From the NCBI RefSeq assembly GCF_036226665.1, contig NZ_CP109007.1, positions 124,001 to 188,000 of the forward strand: a stretch of DNA of 64,000 nt. The letters are read 5' to 3'. The translations under genes were made by a program, and so were the position numbers. The notes under the pieces were generated by a model. That model did no database searches, was not told the DNA's origin, and saw only the letters and a program-made list of their open reading frames with translations. Origin of the DNA: Streptomyces sp. NBC_00691 (GTDB taxonomy: Bacteria; Actinomycetota; Actinomycetes; Streptomycetales; Streptomycetaceae). Shown here piece by piece: positions 51,663 to 60,843 of this stretch (positions are counted from its first letter, which is position 1; the number at the start of each line of letters is the position of its first letter).

Positions 51663-52306
51663 TCCGCGTGATGATCGCCGACGATGACGCCCTGGTCCGC
51701 CTCGGCCTGGCAGACCTCCTGAAGGGCGATGAGGACATCGACGTCGTCGCTCAGGCCTCCGACGGTCTCCACGCGGTCGAACTGGCCACCGCGCGCCGCG
51801 TCGACGTGGCCCTCGTCGACGTGCGGATGCCCCGCATGGACGGCATCACGGCCACTGCCCACCTGCGCGCCCTGCCCCACCCGCCGAAGGTCATCACCCT
51901 GACCACCTTCGACCTCGACGAATACGTCTACAACGCCCTGGCCGCCGGAGCCGACGGGTTCCTGCTCAAGGACACGGATCCGGCCGAGATCCTGCGCGCC
52001 GTCCACCTGGTCGCGACCGGTTCCGCGATGCTCCACCCCACTGCCGCCCGCCGCATCATCGACCGGTACCACCGGTCAGGGCTTCCCCAGGCCGCCGGGG
52101 CCCGTGACCGGCTGGACCGGCTCACACCCCGCGAACGCGATGTCCTGGCCCTGCTCGCGCAAGGGGACACCAACGCCGACATCGCGGCCTCCCTGGGGAT
52201 GCGCGAGAGCACGGTGAAGGCCCACGTCAGCCGCATCCTCACAGCTCTGGACGTCACCAACCGCGTACAGGCCGCCCTCCTGGCCCGCGACGCCGGCCTC
52301 ACCTGA
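51659..52306 (+). CDS. NarL/LuxR-family response regulator
   Basis: 215 residues. Receiver: IADDDALVRLGLADLL, phospho-Asp in VALVDVRMPRMDG, TLTTFDLDEYV and KD-type FLLKDTDP. C-terminal LuxR HTH: LTPRERDVLALLAQGDTNAD and IAASLGMRESTVKAHVSRIL. Translationally coupled to the kinase. It is convergent with the decarboxylase operon starting at 52374. Whether it controls that block cannot be told from the sequence. Confidence 0.92.
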   Translation: MIRVMIADDDALVRLGLADLLKGDEDIDVVAQASDGLHAVELATARRVDVALVDVRMPRMDGITATAHLRALPHPPKVITLTTFDLDEYVYNALAAGADGFLLKDTDPAEILRAVHLVATGSAMLHPTAARRIIDRYHRSGLPQAAGARDRLDRLTPRERDVLALLAQGDTNADIAASLGMRESTVKAHVSRILTALDVTNRVQAALLARDAGLT

Positions 52307-52373
52307 CGCGTCCCCGCTCCCGCGACGAGAGAGGTGTCGGGACGAACACGGAGCTGCACCGGTGTTCCCGGAC

Positions 52374-53684
52374 TTACGGCGTGAGCAGCGCGTCCGCGTG
52401 GCACAGGCCGCTCTCCTCCACCAGGTCGTCCAGCGACTGAGGTGTTCGTACGGGAATCAGCACGGTGTCGTCGCCCCGATGGAGGACTCCGTACACTCCC
52501 GGTCGCGGCAGGCTGTTGTACGCCCACGGCGCCGAGAAGTAGTAGGCCCCGGTGTCGTGCAGCACCACGAGGTCGCCTTCCGAGAGTGCGGGCAGCAAGC
52601 GCTCGTGCGCCACCACGTCCCCCGCGAAGCACAGGGGCCCGGCGACGTCCTGGGGCACCACGGGAGTCGTCTTGAGCATGCCGTCCGGGGCGTGACCGGT
52701 GATCCGCACGGGCCAGGCGTCGGGCATGAACACGGTACGGGTCGCCACCTGCGCTCCGGCATGGGTGAGCGCGATCCGCCGGCCGCCCGAGGTCTTGACG
52801 TACTCGACCACCGCCGCGGTGAAGCCGTTCTTGGCGAGCAGCGACCGGCCGAATTCGGTGACCAGCTGGTAGCGGCCGTCGAGCAGGGCGGGTTCGACGT
52901 CGGTGAGGACGCGGACATAGTCCTCGAACGTCGGCCTGGTCGTGTCGTCGGAGAAGTTGACCGGCAGTCCTCCGCCCAGGTCGAGGCTGGTGACCTGGCG
53001 TCTGCCGACGTACTCGTCGATGTCCTCCGCGAGTCGGTGCAGCGCGGCGAGTCCTTGCGCGATCAGCGGGAGGGGGCAGCCCTGCGAGCCGACGTGGGCG
53101 TGGAGGCGGGTGAGCCAGGGACGCTGCAGGAAGGCTTCGAGCACGCGCGCACGGGCCCCGGGGTCGTCCAGGGCGACCCCGAACTTGGAGTGGGGGGTGG
53201 CCGTGCTCATGGCCGCAATGGCGCCGGCCCCGACCTGCGGGTTGACGCGCAGACCGATGACGGACGGGGAGTCGGAGGGACGCAGGGCGTCGATGCGATG
53301 GAGCTCGGCGAGATTGTCCGCGTTCAGCGCGATCCCCAGCGTGAGCGCGTCACGGATCTCCGCCCGGGTCTTGGCCGGCGAGTCGAGAACGATGCGCTCG
53401 GGTGGGAATCCCGCGGCCAGTGCCAGGCGGGTCTCGCCCGGGCTCGCCGCTTCGCAGCCCATGCCGGCGTCCGCCAGGAGCCGCAGGACCGGAACGAGCG
53501 GGCAGGCCTTGGCGGCGAAGGCGTGCAGGACGTCCGGCACATGGGTGAAGGCGTCCTGGAGTGCGGTGACGCTGTCGCGTACGCCCTGGACGTCGATGAA
53601 GCCGGCGACGGGGTGGCCCACTCCCACGACGCCCTCCAGCGTCGCTTTTCGCAGGGTGGCCTGAACTTTTTCCTGGTGCAGCAT
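52374..53684 (-). CDS. Fold-III PLP decarboxylase (Orn/DAP/Lys family)
   Basis: 436 residues from ATG 53684 (AAGGGAAAGACG upstream). PLP Lys in LHAFAAKACPLVPVL (about 60), HAHVGSQGCP (about 190-199), the phosphate-binding glycine loop LDLGGGLPVNF (about 228-238), EFGRSL, and the C-terminal GPLCFAGDVVAHERLLP carrying the cross-subunit Cys and Asp (C-x3-D). This is a group IV decarboxylase fold. It differs from its neighbour LysA in lacking the CESGD box, having CFAGD instead, as in ornithine/lysine-like or siderophore-type decarboxylases. It is the last gene of the leftward block, 145 nt after the LysA homologue. The substrate could be lysine, DAP or a conjugated diamino acid. Confidence 0.78.
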   Translation of the reverse strand: MLHQEKVQATLRKATLEGVVGVGHPVAGFIDVQGVRDSVTALQDAFTHVPDVLHAFAAKACPLVPVLRLLADAGMGCEAASPGETRLALAAGFPPERIVLDSPAKTRAEIRDALTLGIALNADNLAELHRIDALRPSDSPSVIGLRVNPQVGAGAIAAMSTATPHSKFGVALDDPGARARVLEAFLQRPWLTRLHAHVGSQGCPLPLIAQGLAALHRLAEDIDEYVGRRQVTSLDLGGGLPVNFSDDTTRPTFEDYVRVLTDVEPALLDGRYQLVTEFGRSLLAKNGFTAAVVEYVKTSGGRRIALTHAGAQVATRTVFMPDAWPVRITGHAPDGMLKTTPVVPQDVAGPLCFAGDVVAHERLLPALSEGDLVVLHDTGAYYFSAPWAYNSLPRPGVYGVLHRGDDTVLIPVRTPQSLDDLVEESGLCHADALLTP

Positions 53685-53829
53685 GATGCGTCTTTCCCTT
53701 CGCTTCCAGCGGGTGCGGCGCCCGGTCACCTCGGGTGAGCGGACGTGAGGGGCGAGGCCGTGCTCTGGTGGCGGGCGCCGAACGCCTCGTCGTGCGTGGT
53801 GGCGTCGCGCCCGGTCTGCCGGAGGTCGC

Positions 53830-55134
53830 TCACTCGACGTCGAGCCGCAGCACGTCGTCGATGGTCTCCCTCCGGACGATGACGCGTGCGGTGCCGTTGC
53901 GGACGGCGATGACGGGTGGGCGTGGCTGGCAGTTGTAGTTGTTCGCCATGGATCGGTGGTAGGCGCCGGACGCGGGCACGGCCAGGAGGTCGCCGACGGC
54001 GAGGTCGGCCGGGAGCGGGGCGGAGTCCACGACGATGTCTCCGGACTCGCAGTGCCGGCCGCAGACGGTGACCGTTTCCTCGGCGGCCGTCCCCGTGGCG
54101 CGGCCTGCCCGGACGGCCGTGTAGGAGGCGTCGTACAGGGCGGGGCGCATGTTGTCGCTCAGGCCGCCGTCCACGGACACCCACGTGCGCAGTCCGGGCT
54201 GGCGCTTGATCGTGCCCACGGTGTAGAGGGTCACCGTGGTGGGTCCCGCGATCGCCCGCCCGGGCTCGACGGCGAGCCGCGGCATGGGGAGGCCCGCTTC
54301 GGCGCACGCCTTCTGGACCCGGTCGATGACGACCGGGGCGACGTCCCGCACGTCCAGGGGCCTCTCGTCGAGGAGGTAGGCGATGCCCAGGCCTCCTCCC
54401 AGGTCGAGTCGGCGCAGCAGGACTCCGTGCGTGCGCGCGGTGTCGGCCATGAGGCCGACGAGTCGGTCGGCGGCGACTTCGAAGACGTCCGGGCGCAGGA
54501 TCTGCGAGCCGAGATGGCTGTGCAGGCCCACCAGTTCGAGACCGGGCGAGGCCAGGACCCGGGAGATCGCACGGTGGGCGCTTCCGGTGGACAGGGAGAA
54601 GCCGAACTTCTGGTCGTCGGTGCCGGTGGTGATGTGGGCGTGCGTGTGCGCCTCCACGCCCGGGGTCACCCGGATGAGGACCTGCTGGAGCACGCCGTGG
54701 AGACCGGCGATGGCCGACAGCCTCGATATCTCGTCCTCGGAGTCGACGACGATCAGCGAGACCCCGTAGGCGACGGCCTCCGCGAGTTCGGCCGCCGACT
54801 TGTTGTTGCCGTGGAAGATCAACGAGGCGCCGGATACTCCCGCGCGCTGGGCCGTGCGCAGCTCGCCGGCGGAGCACACGTCGATTCCCAGTCCCTCCTC
54901 CTTGAGCCACGTGGCGACTTGGTGGCAGAGGAACGCCTTGCCGGCGTAGTAGACGTCGTGGCCGCCGAAGGCGTCGCGCCAGGAGCGGCAGCGGCCGCGG
55001 AAGTCCTCTTCGTCCAGGACGAAGGCGGGGGTGCCGAACTCTTCGGCGAGATCGCTCAGGAGCATGCCGCCGATCTTCATGCCTTCGGTGCCACTGGTGG
55101 TCGTGACGGGCCACAGGTGCTGAGGAGGGTGCAC
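53830..55134 (-). CDS. lysA-like: Diaminopimelate decarboxylase
   Basis: 434 residues from GTG 55134 (GAAGGGGAAC upstream). PLP Lys in HDVYYAGKAFLCHQVA (about 66), HSHLGSQI (about 208), LDLGGGLGIAY (about 246), EPGRAIAGPTTVTLYTVGTI, the cofactor/substrate Cys in CGRHCESGDIVV (about 364) and the Tyr in ASGAYHRSMANNYN. All DapDC hallmarks are present, so it should convert meso-diaminopimelate to L-lysine and CO2. Lysine biosynthesis normally has its own lysA elsewhere, so this copy, placed among peptidases, is likely catabolic or specialised. 24 nt separate it from the M20 gene. Confidence 0.88.
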   Translation of the reverse strand: MHPPQHLWPVTTTSGTEGMKIGGMLLSDLAEEFGTPAFVLDEEDFRGRCRSWRDAFGGHDVYYAGKAFLCHQVATWLKEEGLGIDVCSAGELRTAQRAGVSGASLIFHGNNKSAAELAEAVAYGVSLIVVDSEDEISRLSAIAGLHGVLQQVLIRVTPGVEAHTHAHITTGTDDQKFGFSLSTGSAHRAISRVLASPGLELVGLHSHLGSQILRPDVFEVAADRLVGLMADTARTHGVLLRRLDLGGGLGIAYLLDERPLDVRDVAPVVIDRVQKACAEAGLPMPRLAVEPGRAIAGPTTVTLYTVGTIKRQPGLRTWVSVDGGLSDNMRPALYDASYTAVRAGRATGTAAEETVTVCGRHCESGDIVVDSAPLPADLAVGDLLAVPASGAYHRSMANNYNCQPRPPVIAVRNGTARVIVRRETIDDVLRLDVE

Positions 55135-55158
55135 GATGGTTCCCCTTCGAGAGGGCGC

Positions 55159-56502
55159 TCAGTAGGTGGTCAGAAACCGGTGGAGGACGCGGACCCCGAA
55201 GTCGAGGCCTGTCACGGGCACGCGCTCGTCCACTCCGTGGAACATGCCGAAGTAGTGCAGGTGGGGGTCGAGCAGGAGGGGTGTGAACCCGTAGGTGCTG
55301 ATCCCGATCTTCGCGAAGGCCTTGGCGTCGGTGCCGCCGGACTGGATGAAGGGCACCGGGTGCGCGTGCGGGTCCTGGCTGCGGAGGGCGTCGGCCATGG
55401 CGGCGAAGGCTGGTCCTTCGTGGTCGGCTGCGACGGCGTCCTCACAGTTGATGAACTCCCGGGTCACCTTGGGGCCGAGGAGCCGGTCGACGGTCTCCAG
55501 GAAGGTGGCTTGCGCTCCGGGGAGGAACCTGCCGTCCACCTCGGCCCGGGCGCGGGAGGGGATGACGTTCACCTTGTGGCCGGCCTGGAGCACGGTGGGG
55601 TTGGTCGTGTTGCGGATGGTGCAGTCGAAGAGTTCACCCAACTGTCCGAGGCGGGCGGCCTCGTCCTCCAGTCGGGTGCGGTCGATGCGGATCCCCAGGA
55701 TGCGGTCGAGGGCGTCCAGCAGGGTGCCCACTGCCGGCGACACGACGGTGGGCCATCGATGGGTGGCGAGTCGTGAGAGGGCGTGCACGAGTTCCGCGAC
55801 GGCGTTGTCCTGGGCGGGGCCCGATCCGTGGCCGGCCGTGCCCCGTGCGGTGAGGCGCATCCACGCGGTGCCGCGCTCTCCGACGGCGATGGGGTATACG
55901 CGCGCGTCGGTCCCGGCGTGCCTAGGCCGTGTGGTGATCGAGAACCCGCCCGACTCGCTGATCGCCTGCTCCACACCGGCGAAGTGCTCCCTGTGCGTGG
56001 TGACGACGTGGCGTGAGCCGTACTCTCCCGTCGCCTCCTCGTCCGCCAGGAACGCGAGGACCAGGTCGCGGCGGGGGCGGTGCCCGGTGCGGGCCCAGGC
56101 CCGGACGAGGGAGAGGACCATGGCGACGGTCCCCTTCATGTCCACCGCTCCCCGCCCCCACAGACAGCCGTGGTGGAGATCGCCGGATAGGGGGTGGCGG
56201 GTCCAGTCGCGGGGTTCGGCGGGCACGGTGTCGAGGTGCCCGTGCACGAGGAGCGGGGGCAGGTACGGGTCCAGGCCGGTGATCCGCGCGAGGACGCTCG
56301 TACGGCGGGGCCTGGGTTCGGTGAGGGTGGTGGCGACTCCGACCTGGTCGAGGGCTTCCGCGACGTACTCGGCGGCCTGTCGTTCGCCGGGTCCTGTCTC
56401 GTCCCCGGCGTTGGTCGAGTCGATGCGCAGGAGGTCGGAGCAGAGCCGGGCGACGTCGTCGGCGAAGCCGTCGTGCAGACCGTGGGGTGGTGCGAGGGTC
56501 AC
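55159..56502 (-). CDS. M20 family metallopeptidase (ArgE/DapE/CPG2 type)
   Basis: 447 residues from GTG 56502. Metal ligands in order: LLVHGHLDTVP (His, Asp of HxD), WGRGAVDMKG (bridging Asp), FLADEEATGEYGS (catalytic Glu-Glu), SESGG (Glu/Asp) and HLHYFGMFHGVDE (C-terminal His). The dimerisation lid contains GTAGHGSGPAQDNAV. Zinc enzymes of this group hydrolyse N-acyl amino acids, succinyl-DAP or dipeptides. Between a D-aminopeptidase and DAP decarboxylase, a dipeptidase releasing free amino acids (for example DAP) is the best guess. No signal peptide, so cytoplasmic. Confidence 0.88.
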   Translation of the reverse strand: MTLAPPHGLHDGFADDVARLCSDLLRIDSTNAGDETGPGERQAAEYVAEALDQVGVATTLTEPRPRRTSVLARITGLDPYLPPLLVHGHLDTVPAEPRDWTRHPLSGDLHHGCLWGRGAVDMKGTVAMVLSLVRAWARTGHRPRRDLVLAFLADEEATGEYGSRHVVTTHREHFAGVEQAISESGGFSITTRPRHAGTDARVYPIAVGERGTAWMRLTARGTAGHGSGPAQDNAVAELVHALSRLATHRWPTVVSPAVGTLLDALDRILGIRIDRTRLEDEAARLGQLGELFDCTIRNTTNPTVLQAGHKVNVIPSRARAEVDGRFLPGAQATFLETVDRLLGPKVTREFINCEDAVAADHEGPAFAAMADALRSQDPHAHPVPFIQSGGTDAKAFAKIGISTYGFTPLLLDPHLHYFGMFHGVDERVPVTGLDFGVRVLHRFLTTY

Positions 56503-56544
56503 GGAGGTCTCCGCGGGGAGTCGGGACGGGGAAGCTGCGGGCGG

Positions 56545-57408
56545 TCAGTCGAAGTGGTCCTCCATCGCGGCGCCCGCGATGGTGGTGCACACCTTGAAGG
56601 TCCTGGCCGCCGTGGTGGCGTCGGGTGACGTGAAGGCGACTCCGCACGGACCGTTGTGCTCGACGGTCGGGACGGCGAGCACCGCCGCGGCCAGATGGGG
56701 CGCGTGGAAGTCGAGCTCGAAGCGGTGGGGCCCTGCGGGGCCGCCGCGCACGCGCCGTGTCCGTCCGTCCAGGTGCTCGGTGGGGACGCTCTGGGCGCGC
56801 ACGGCCTCCGTGGCCTGCGCGCGCAACAGCTCCGCGCTCCGCGTGGGAGGCAGGCACAGCGCGGCGTACCGGCTGACGCATTCCTTGACTGCCACGACGC
56901 GGGCGTCCGGGGCCCATGTCCGGGCTGCCTCGCAGGTGCGGTCGTCGCCGGTGACCAGGATGACGGGCACGCCGTGTTCCTCCGCGATCAGGGCGTTCAT
57001 GCGCCCTTCGTCGGCGGGCTCACCGTCGATCCGGAAGGCGGTCAACCCGGTTCCGAGGTACGTGTGGGACAGGACGCCCTGCTGTCCGGCGCCGGTGTGG
57101 TAGCCGAGGAGGACGACTGCGTCGGCCCGGTCGATGCCCTCCATCATGCCCAGCGGTTTGTGGCGGCCGGTGAGGAGGCGCGCGCGGGGATCGAGGGCCT
57201 CGATGAGCAGGTTCCGCTGGGTGTAGTGGGCGTCGTTGACCACTACCTCCCCGGCGCCGCCCGCGAGGAGTCCGTCGACGACGGCGTTGACGTCGCCGGT
57301 GAACAGGGGACGCAGTCGTTCCCAGGAGGCCGTGCCAGGTTCGACGTCGTCCGGGCAGGTGACGCCCGTGACGCCTTCCATGTCGGCCGAGATGAGCACA
57401 CGTGTCAT
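56545..57408 (-). CDS. dppA-like: M55 D-aminopeptidase (DppA-like)
   Basis: 287 residues from ATG 57408, overlapping the S66 stop by 4 nt. ISADMEGVTGV (Asp, Glu zinc ligands), VVVNDAHYTQRNLLIEAL, LLGYHTGAGQQGVLSHTY (His), FRIDGEPADEGRMNALIAEE (Glu and NE.G...A) and GDDRTCEAA are diagnostic of DppA. These decameric zinc peptidases cleave N-terminal D-amino acids, preferring D-Ala-D-Ala and D-Ala-Gly-Gly. Location in a unit with an LD-carboxypeptidase suggests processing of peptidoglycan stem peptides. Confidence 0.92.
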   Translation of the reverse strand: MTRVLISADMEGVTGVTCPDDVEPGTASWERLRPLFTGDVNAVVDGLLAGGAGEVVVNDAHYTQRNLLIEALDPRARLLTGRHKPLGMMEGIDRADAVVLLGYHTGAGQQGVLSHTYLGTGLTAFRIDGEPADEGRMNALIAEEHGVPVILVTGDDRTCEAARTWAPDARVVAVKECVSRYAALCLPPTRSAELLRAQATEAVRAQSVPTEHLDGRTRRVRGGPAGPHRFELDFHAPHLAAAVLAVPTVEHNGPCGVAFTSPDATTAARTFKVCTTIAGAAMEDHFD

Positions 57409-58361
57409 CGGGGGGTCCCTCGCTGCGGGGGCAGGGTCACGCGGTGCCGGGCTGTGTCGAGTACCGCGTCCGCGCCGAGGGGGAGGGTCAGCTGCCGCAG
57501 TCCGTGACCGGCGGGCAGTCCGGATGCCACGGGGACGCCCAGATCGGACAGGCGGTCCCGCAGGACGCCCTCCACGTCCTCCGGGGGGCCGCACGCGGAG
57601 AAGTCGCCGAGCACCACCCCGGCCGTGCGCTGCAGCACGCCGGCACGTCTGAGCTGCGTCAGGGACCGATCCAGGCGATAGGCGTCCTCGCCGACCTCTT
57701 CGAGGAAGAGGACGCACCCCTCGGTGTCGGGTGCGGTGGGGGTTCCCATCGACGAGGCGAGCAGGGAGAGGTTCCCACCGGTGAGGCGCCCCTCCGCCCG
57801 TCCGGGCACCAGGACGGGCCCGGCGAGGGCCAGCGAGCGGGCGGACGGACCGAAGAGGGCCGCGTGCAGGTGACGGGCGGTTTCCTCGTCGTCGTGAAGC
57901 GGTCGGCAGGCCGGCATGGGGCCGTGGAGCGTGACCAGGCCGAGCCGGTCGCCCCACGCCTGGTGCAGGCAGGTGATGTCGCTGGAGCCGACGAGGAACT
58001 TGGGGCCCGCGGCGGCGAGGCGCGGGTAGTCGAGCAGGTCGGCGATGCGCTGGGTTCCATAGCCGCCCCGTGCGCAGAAGACTCCTCGGACCTCGGGTTC
58101 GAGCCAGGCTTCGGTGAGGTCGTCGAGGCGGTCCTCGTCGGAGCCCGCCAGGTAGCCGAGCCGGGTGGAGAAGAGCCGGGGAGTCGAGCGCACCGTGAGG
58201 CCCCAGCTCTCCAGCAGGCTCCGGGCGGCGGACATCTCCGTCGCGTCCACGGGCCCGGCCGGCGCGACGACGGCCACGGTGTCTCCAGGTCGCAGCGGCG
58301 AAGGGAGCAGGCGGGGCCTCCTCACGTCGGCCGGTGGGGTGCCCTCGGTGGCGGCCGTCAT
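57405..58361 (-). CDS. S66 LD-carboxypeptidase (LdcA/MccF type)
   Basis: 318 residues from ATG 58361, overlapping the S9 stop. RPGDTVAVVAPAGPV at the N-terminus, CARGGYGTQRIADLLDY, the nucleophile Ser in FLVGSSDITCLHQAW (about 125), Glu in FLEEVGEDAYRLDRSL (about 226) and His in GLPAGHGLRQLTLPLG (about 295). S66 enzymes remove the terminal D-Ala from L,D-linked muropeptide tetrapeptides, or inactivate microcin C-like peptide-nucleotides (MccF). Both readings suit an operon that deals with unusual peptides. No signal sequence, so intracellular recycling type. Confidence 0.9.
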   Translation of the reverse strand: MTAATEGTPPADVRRPRLLPSPLRPGDTVAVVAPAGPVDATEMSAARSLLESWGLTVRSTPRLFSTRLGYLAGSDEDRLDDLTEAWLEPEVRGVFCARGGYGTQRIADLLDYPRLAAAGPKFLVGSSDITCLHQAWGDRLGLVTLHGPMPACRPLHDDEETARHLHAALFGPSARSLALAGPVLVPGRAEGRLTGGNLSLLASSMGTPTAPDTEGCVLFLEEVGEDAYRLDRSLTQLRRAGVLQRTAGVVLGDFSACGPPEDVEGVLRDRLSDLGVPVASGLPAGHGLRQLTLPLGADAVLDTARHRVTLPPQRGTPR

Positions 58362-60403
58362 GACTGCGGCTCCGGGAGAGAGGAGCGCACGGGGCGGCCC
58401 GTACTCACTCCCGCTTCTTCGGAAAGGGTGAAGATCCGCTCGTAGAAGCGGAGCTCGGTCTCAAGCGCGGCCCGGATGGTCTCGGCGCGCCGCCAGCCGT
58501 GGCGTTCGCCCGGGAATTCCGCGTGCTGGTAGGGGATGCCGGCCTTTCTCAGGGCCCCGGCCATGGCTGAGGACTGGGCGGGGTCCACGATGGCATCCTC
58601 CAGGCCGTGAAGCAGGAGCGCGGGCCCACTGGCGTGAGGTGCGGCAAGGACGGGCGAGCGCTGTTCGTAGAGGGCGGCGCACTGCGGCAGGGGGCCGATC
58701 AGACCGTCCAGGTAGTGGGACTCGAAGTCGTGGGTGGTGTCCGCCCAGCTGACGGGGTCGGTGATGCCGTAGAGGGACACCGCGCCGACGAAGGTGTCCG
58801 TGTGGGTCAGGGCGGCGAGCGCGGTCCAGCCGCCAGCGCTCCCGCCCCGGATCGCCAGCCGGTCGGGATCGGCAAGCCCTTCGGCGACCAGGGCCCGCGC
58901 GACGGTCACGCAGTCCTGGACGTCGACGACTCCCCAGGCACCTTTCAGGCGCTCCCGGTACGCGCGGCCGTATCCGACGGACCCGCCGTAGTCGACGGTC
59001 GCGACGCCGATGCCCCGGCTGGTGAAGTAGGCGATCTCGAGGTCGTACACCATGGGGTAGTCGCCGGTGGGGCCGCCGTGCACGAAGACCACCCAGGGAG
59101 AACGCGCTCCGTCGGCGGTGGTGCGGTGCGGGTGGGTGGGTGGATAGGTGTGGGCGCGCACCAGGATGTCGTCGGTCTTCGTCCGGCCCCGGGCGGACTG
59201 GATCGAGCCGGCGGGGAAGGTGCGTGCGGTGGGCTGGGGCAGCCAGGCGGGATCCACGTGAGGTCGGGACGAGGCGGAGACGATCCGCGCGTCGTGGACG
59301 GGCGCGGTGCCGGTGGCGGGCACCGCGGCGGTGAAGACGGCGTAGGGAAGGGTCGGGCCCGCTCCGACGGCGACCAGGCGGCCGGTGTCGGCGTCGATGC
59401 TCTGGACGAAGTCGGTATACGGGAGGTCGAGCGGTGTCAGTACGGGGAGCCCGGGTCCGGCGTCGGGATCCACCACGGAGATCCGTCGTCCCGCGCCTGT
59501 GCCGTGGATGGCCACCGCGCGTCCGTCAGGGAGGGGGGCGAACCACGAGGTGCCCGGTTTCCACAGGGCTCCGCCGAACTCCTCCTCCACGTCCGCGACA
59601 ACCCGTGCGGGGCCTCCCCGGGCGGGCACGAGGTGGAGGTTCCACCAGCCGGCGGGGTCGGTGACCGCCCAGAGGGTGTCGGCGTCCTGCCACTCGGCCT
59701 GGGCCACAGACTCCGTGGGACCGCCCGCCCGGATGTCGTGGACGCCGGCCCTCCCGTCGGCCCGCAGGGGCGCGACGCACAACTCCGTGCCGTCCCACGG
59801 CATGTCGGGGTGATTCCATCCGATCCAGGACACGTGCCGGCCGTCCGGCGACATGCGGGGGCAGGTCATGAACCGGTGGGTCGCGGCGATCGTCCGTTCG
59901 GTGCCGGTGCTGAGGGACACGGCCACGAGGGCGCGTTCGACGTCGCGTACCCCGCCCGAGCGGGTTTCGCGCACTGCCCAGACCTCGTTCCGCGACGGAG
60001 GAACATAGAGATCGCCGTAGGTGACGTTCTTGCGCGTCGGCGTCAGGGGGCGGGGCTCGTCGTGGCCGTCCGGGCAGTGCACGTAGAGACGCTGGTCGTG
60101 CCAGTGGGTGAAGACGACACCGTCACCGGTGGGGCGCCAGCTCCGGCCGCCGTACTCGTGGAGACCGTTCCGGGCGTCGAGGCCCCCTGGGAGCACGTCC
60201 TCGACCTCACCGGCCGGTGTGGTGCGCACGACGCAGCGGCGCCCGGCCTCGTCGGGTCGTGGTTCGTCCCACCAGACGTCGTCGCCGACCAGGGAGACCC
60301 AGCCGGGCGTTCCGTCCTGGCTGGCGACGACCGCGGCGGTGATGTCGGAGGGCCAGGCCCGGAAGGCACGCGGCGTGCTCCGGGCGGCGGGCGAGTGGTT
60401 CAT
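58358..60403 (-). CDS. S9 prolyl-oligopeptidase family peptidase
   Basis: 681 residues from ATG 60403 (AAGGCGG upstream); the longer frame to 60652 is not coding. The N-terminal two-thirds is a beta-propeller (WP..IT..V, VWWDEPRPDEAGR, CPRMSPDGRHVSWIGWNHPD). The catalytic alpha/beta hydrolase (about 430-665) has VVFVHGGPTGDYP, Ser in AIRGGSAGGWTAL, Asp in LLLHGLEDAIVDP and His in GERHGWRR. The propeller restricts substrates to oligopeptides. S9C members act as acylaminoacyl- or dipeptidyl-peptidases. It is first of the overlapping S9-S66-M55 set. A 440-nt gap upstream should contain the operon promoter. Confidence 0.9.
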   Translation of the reverse strand: MNHSPAARSTPRAFRAWPSDITAAVVASQDGTPGWVSLVGDDVWWDEPRPDEAGRRCVVRTTPAGEVEDVLPGGLDARNGLHEYGGRSWRPTGDGVVFTHWHDQRLYVHCPDGHDEPRPLTPTRKNVTYGDLYVPPSRNEVWAVRETRSGGVRDVERALVAVSLSTGTERTIAATHRFMTCPRMSPDGRHVSWIGWNHPDMPWDGTELCVAPLRADGRAGVHDIRAGGPTESVAQAEWQDADTLWAVTDPAGWWNLHLVPARGGPARVVADVEEEFGGALWKPGTSWFAPLPDGRAVAIHGTGAGRRISVVDPDAGPGLPVLTPLDLPYTDFVQSIDADTGRLVAVGAGPTLPYAVFTAAVPATGTAPVHDARIVSASSRPHVDPAWLPQPTARTFPAGSIQSARGRTKTDDILVRAHTYPPTHPHRTTADGARSPWVVFVHGGPTGDYPMVYDLEIAYFTSRGIGVATVDYGGSVGYGRAYRERLKGAWGVVDVQDCVTVARALVAEGLADPDRLAIRGGSAGGWTALAALTHTDTFVGAVSLYGITDPVSWADTTHDFESHYLDGLIGPLPQCAALYEQRSPVLAAPHASGPALLLHGLEDAIVDPAQSSAMAGALRKAGIPYQHAEFPGERHGWRRAETIRAALETELRFYERIFTLSEEAGVSTGRPVRSSLPEPQS

Positions 60404-60843
60404 CGGGGTTACCGCCTTGTGCCCATGAGGATGGGCGTCGTGAGGTTCGATCGGTGAGGGGTCTGGCACGCCGGCCTCTTTGTCCCGCCGGGCGGACCGC
60501 GGGGGGCCGGTTGCTTCGCTGGGTCCGGGCTCACGGCGCGGGGCAGCACACGTGGGGGGTGGGGCTGGCCGGTGCCGGCCGCGGACGGCGGGGACGAGCG
60601 GGGCCCGCCCCGCCAGGGGTGCGTCGTGCAGGCAGGTGAGCGCGCCGGACACGTGGGCGCCGAGGCGTTACCGCGGCGGTGGGCAGTGATGCACCGTGCC
60701 GTCACGTGGACCGCGGCGGTGCGGCGGAGCTGTTCTCATGACTCACACGGTAGAGAGGCCGCCCCGGCTCGAGCGATCAACAAAAGGTCCCGGCCTGGAA
60801 CGGGGGACACGACATTTCGTCGGTCCAGGAGTGCCCTACGGGG
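60404..60843. other. 440-bp gap upstream of the S9-S66-M55-M20-lysA unit
   Basis: No gene recognised. It probably contains the promoter for the leftward unit. I see no confident -10/-35 pair or strong dyad. Confidence 0.4.

Noticed and set aside
53956..55776. 606-codon plus-strand frame
   Set aside because: Antisense shadow of the lysA-like and M20 genes, with no family motifs or ribosome-binding site.
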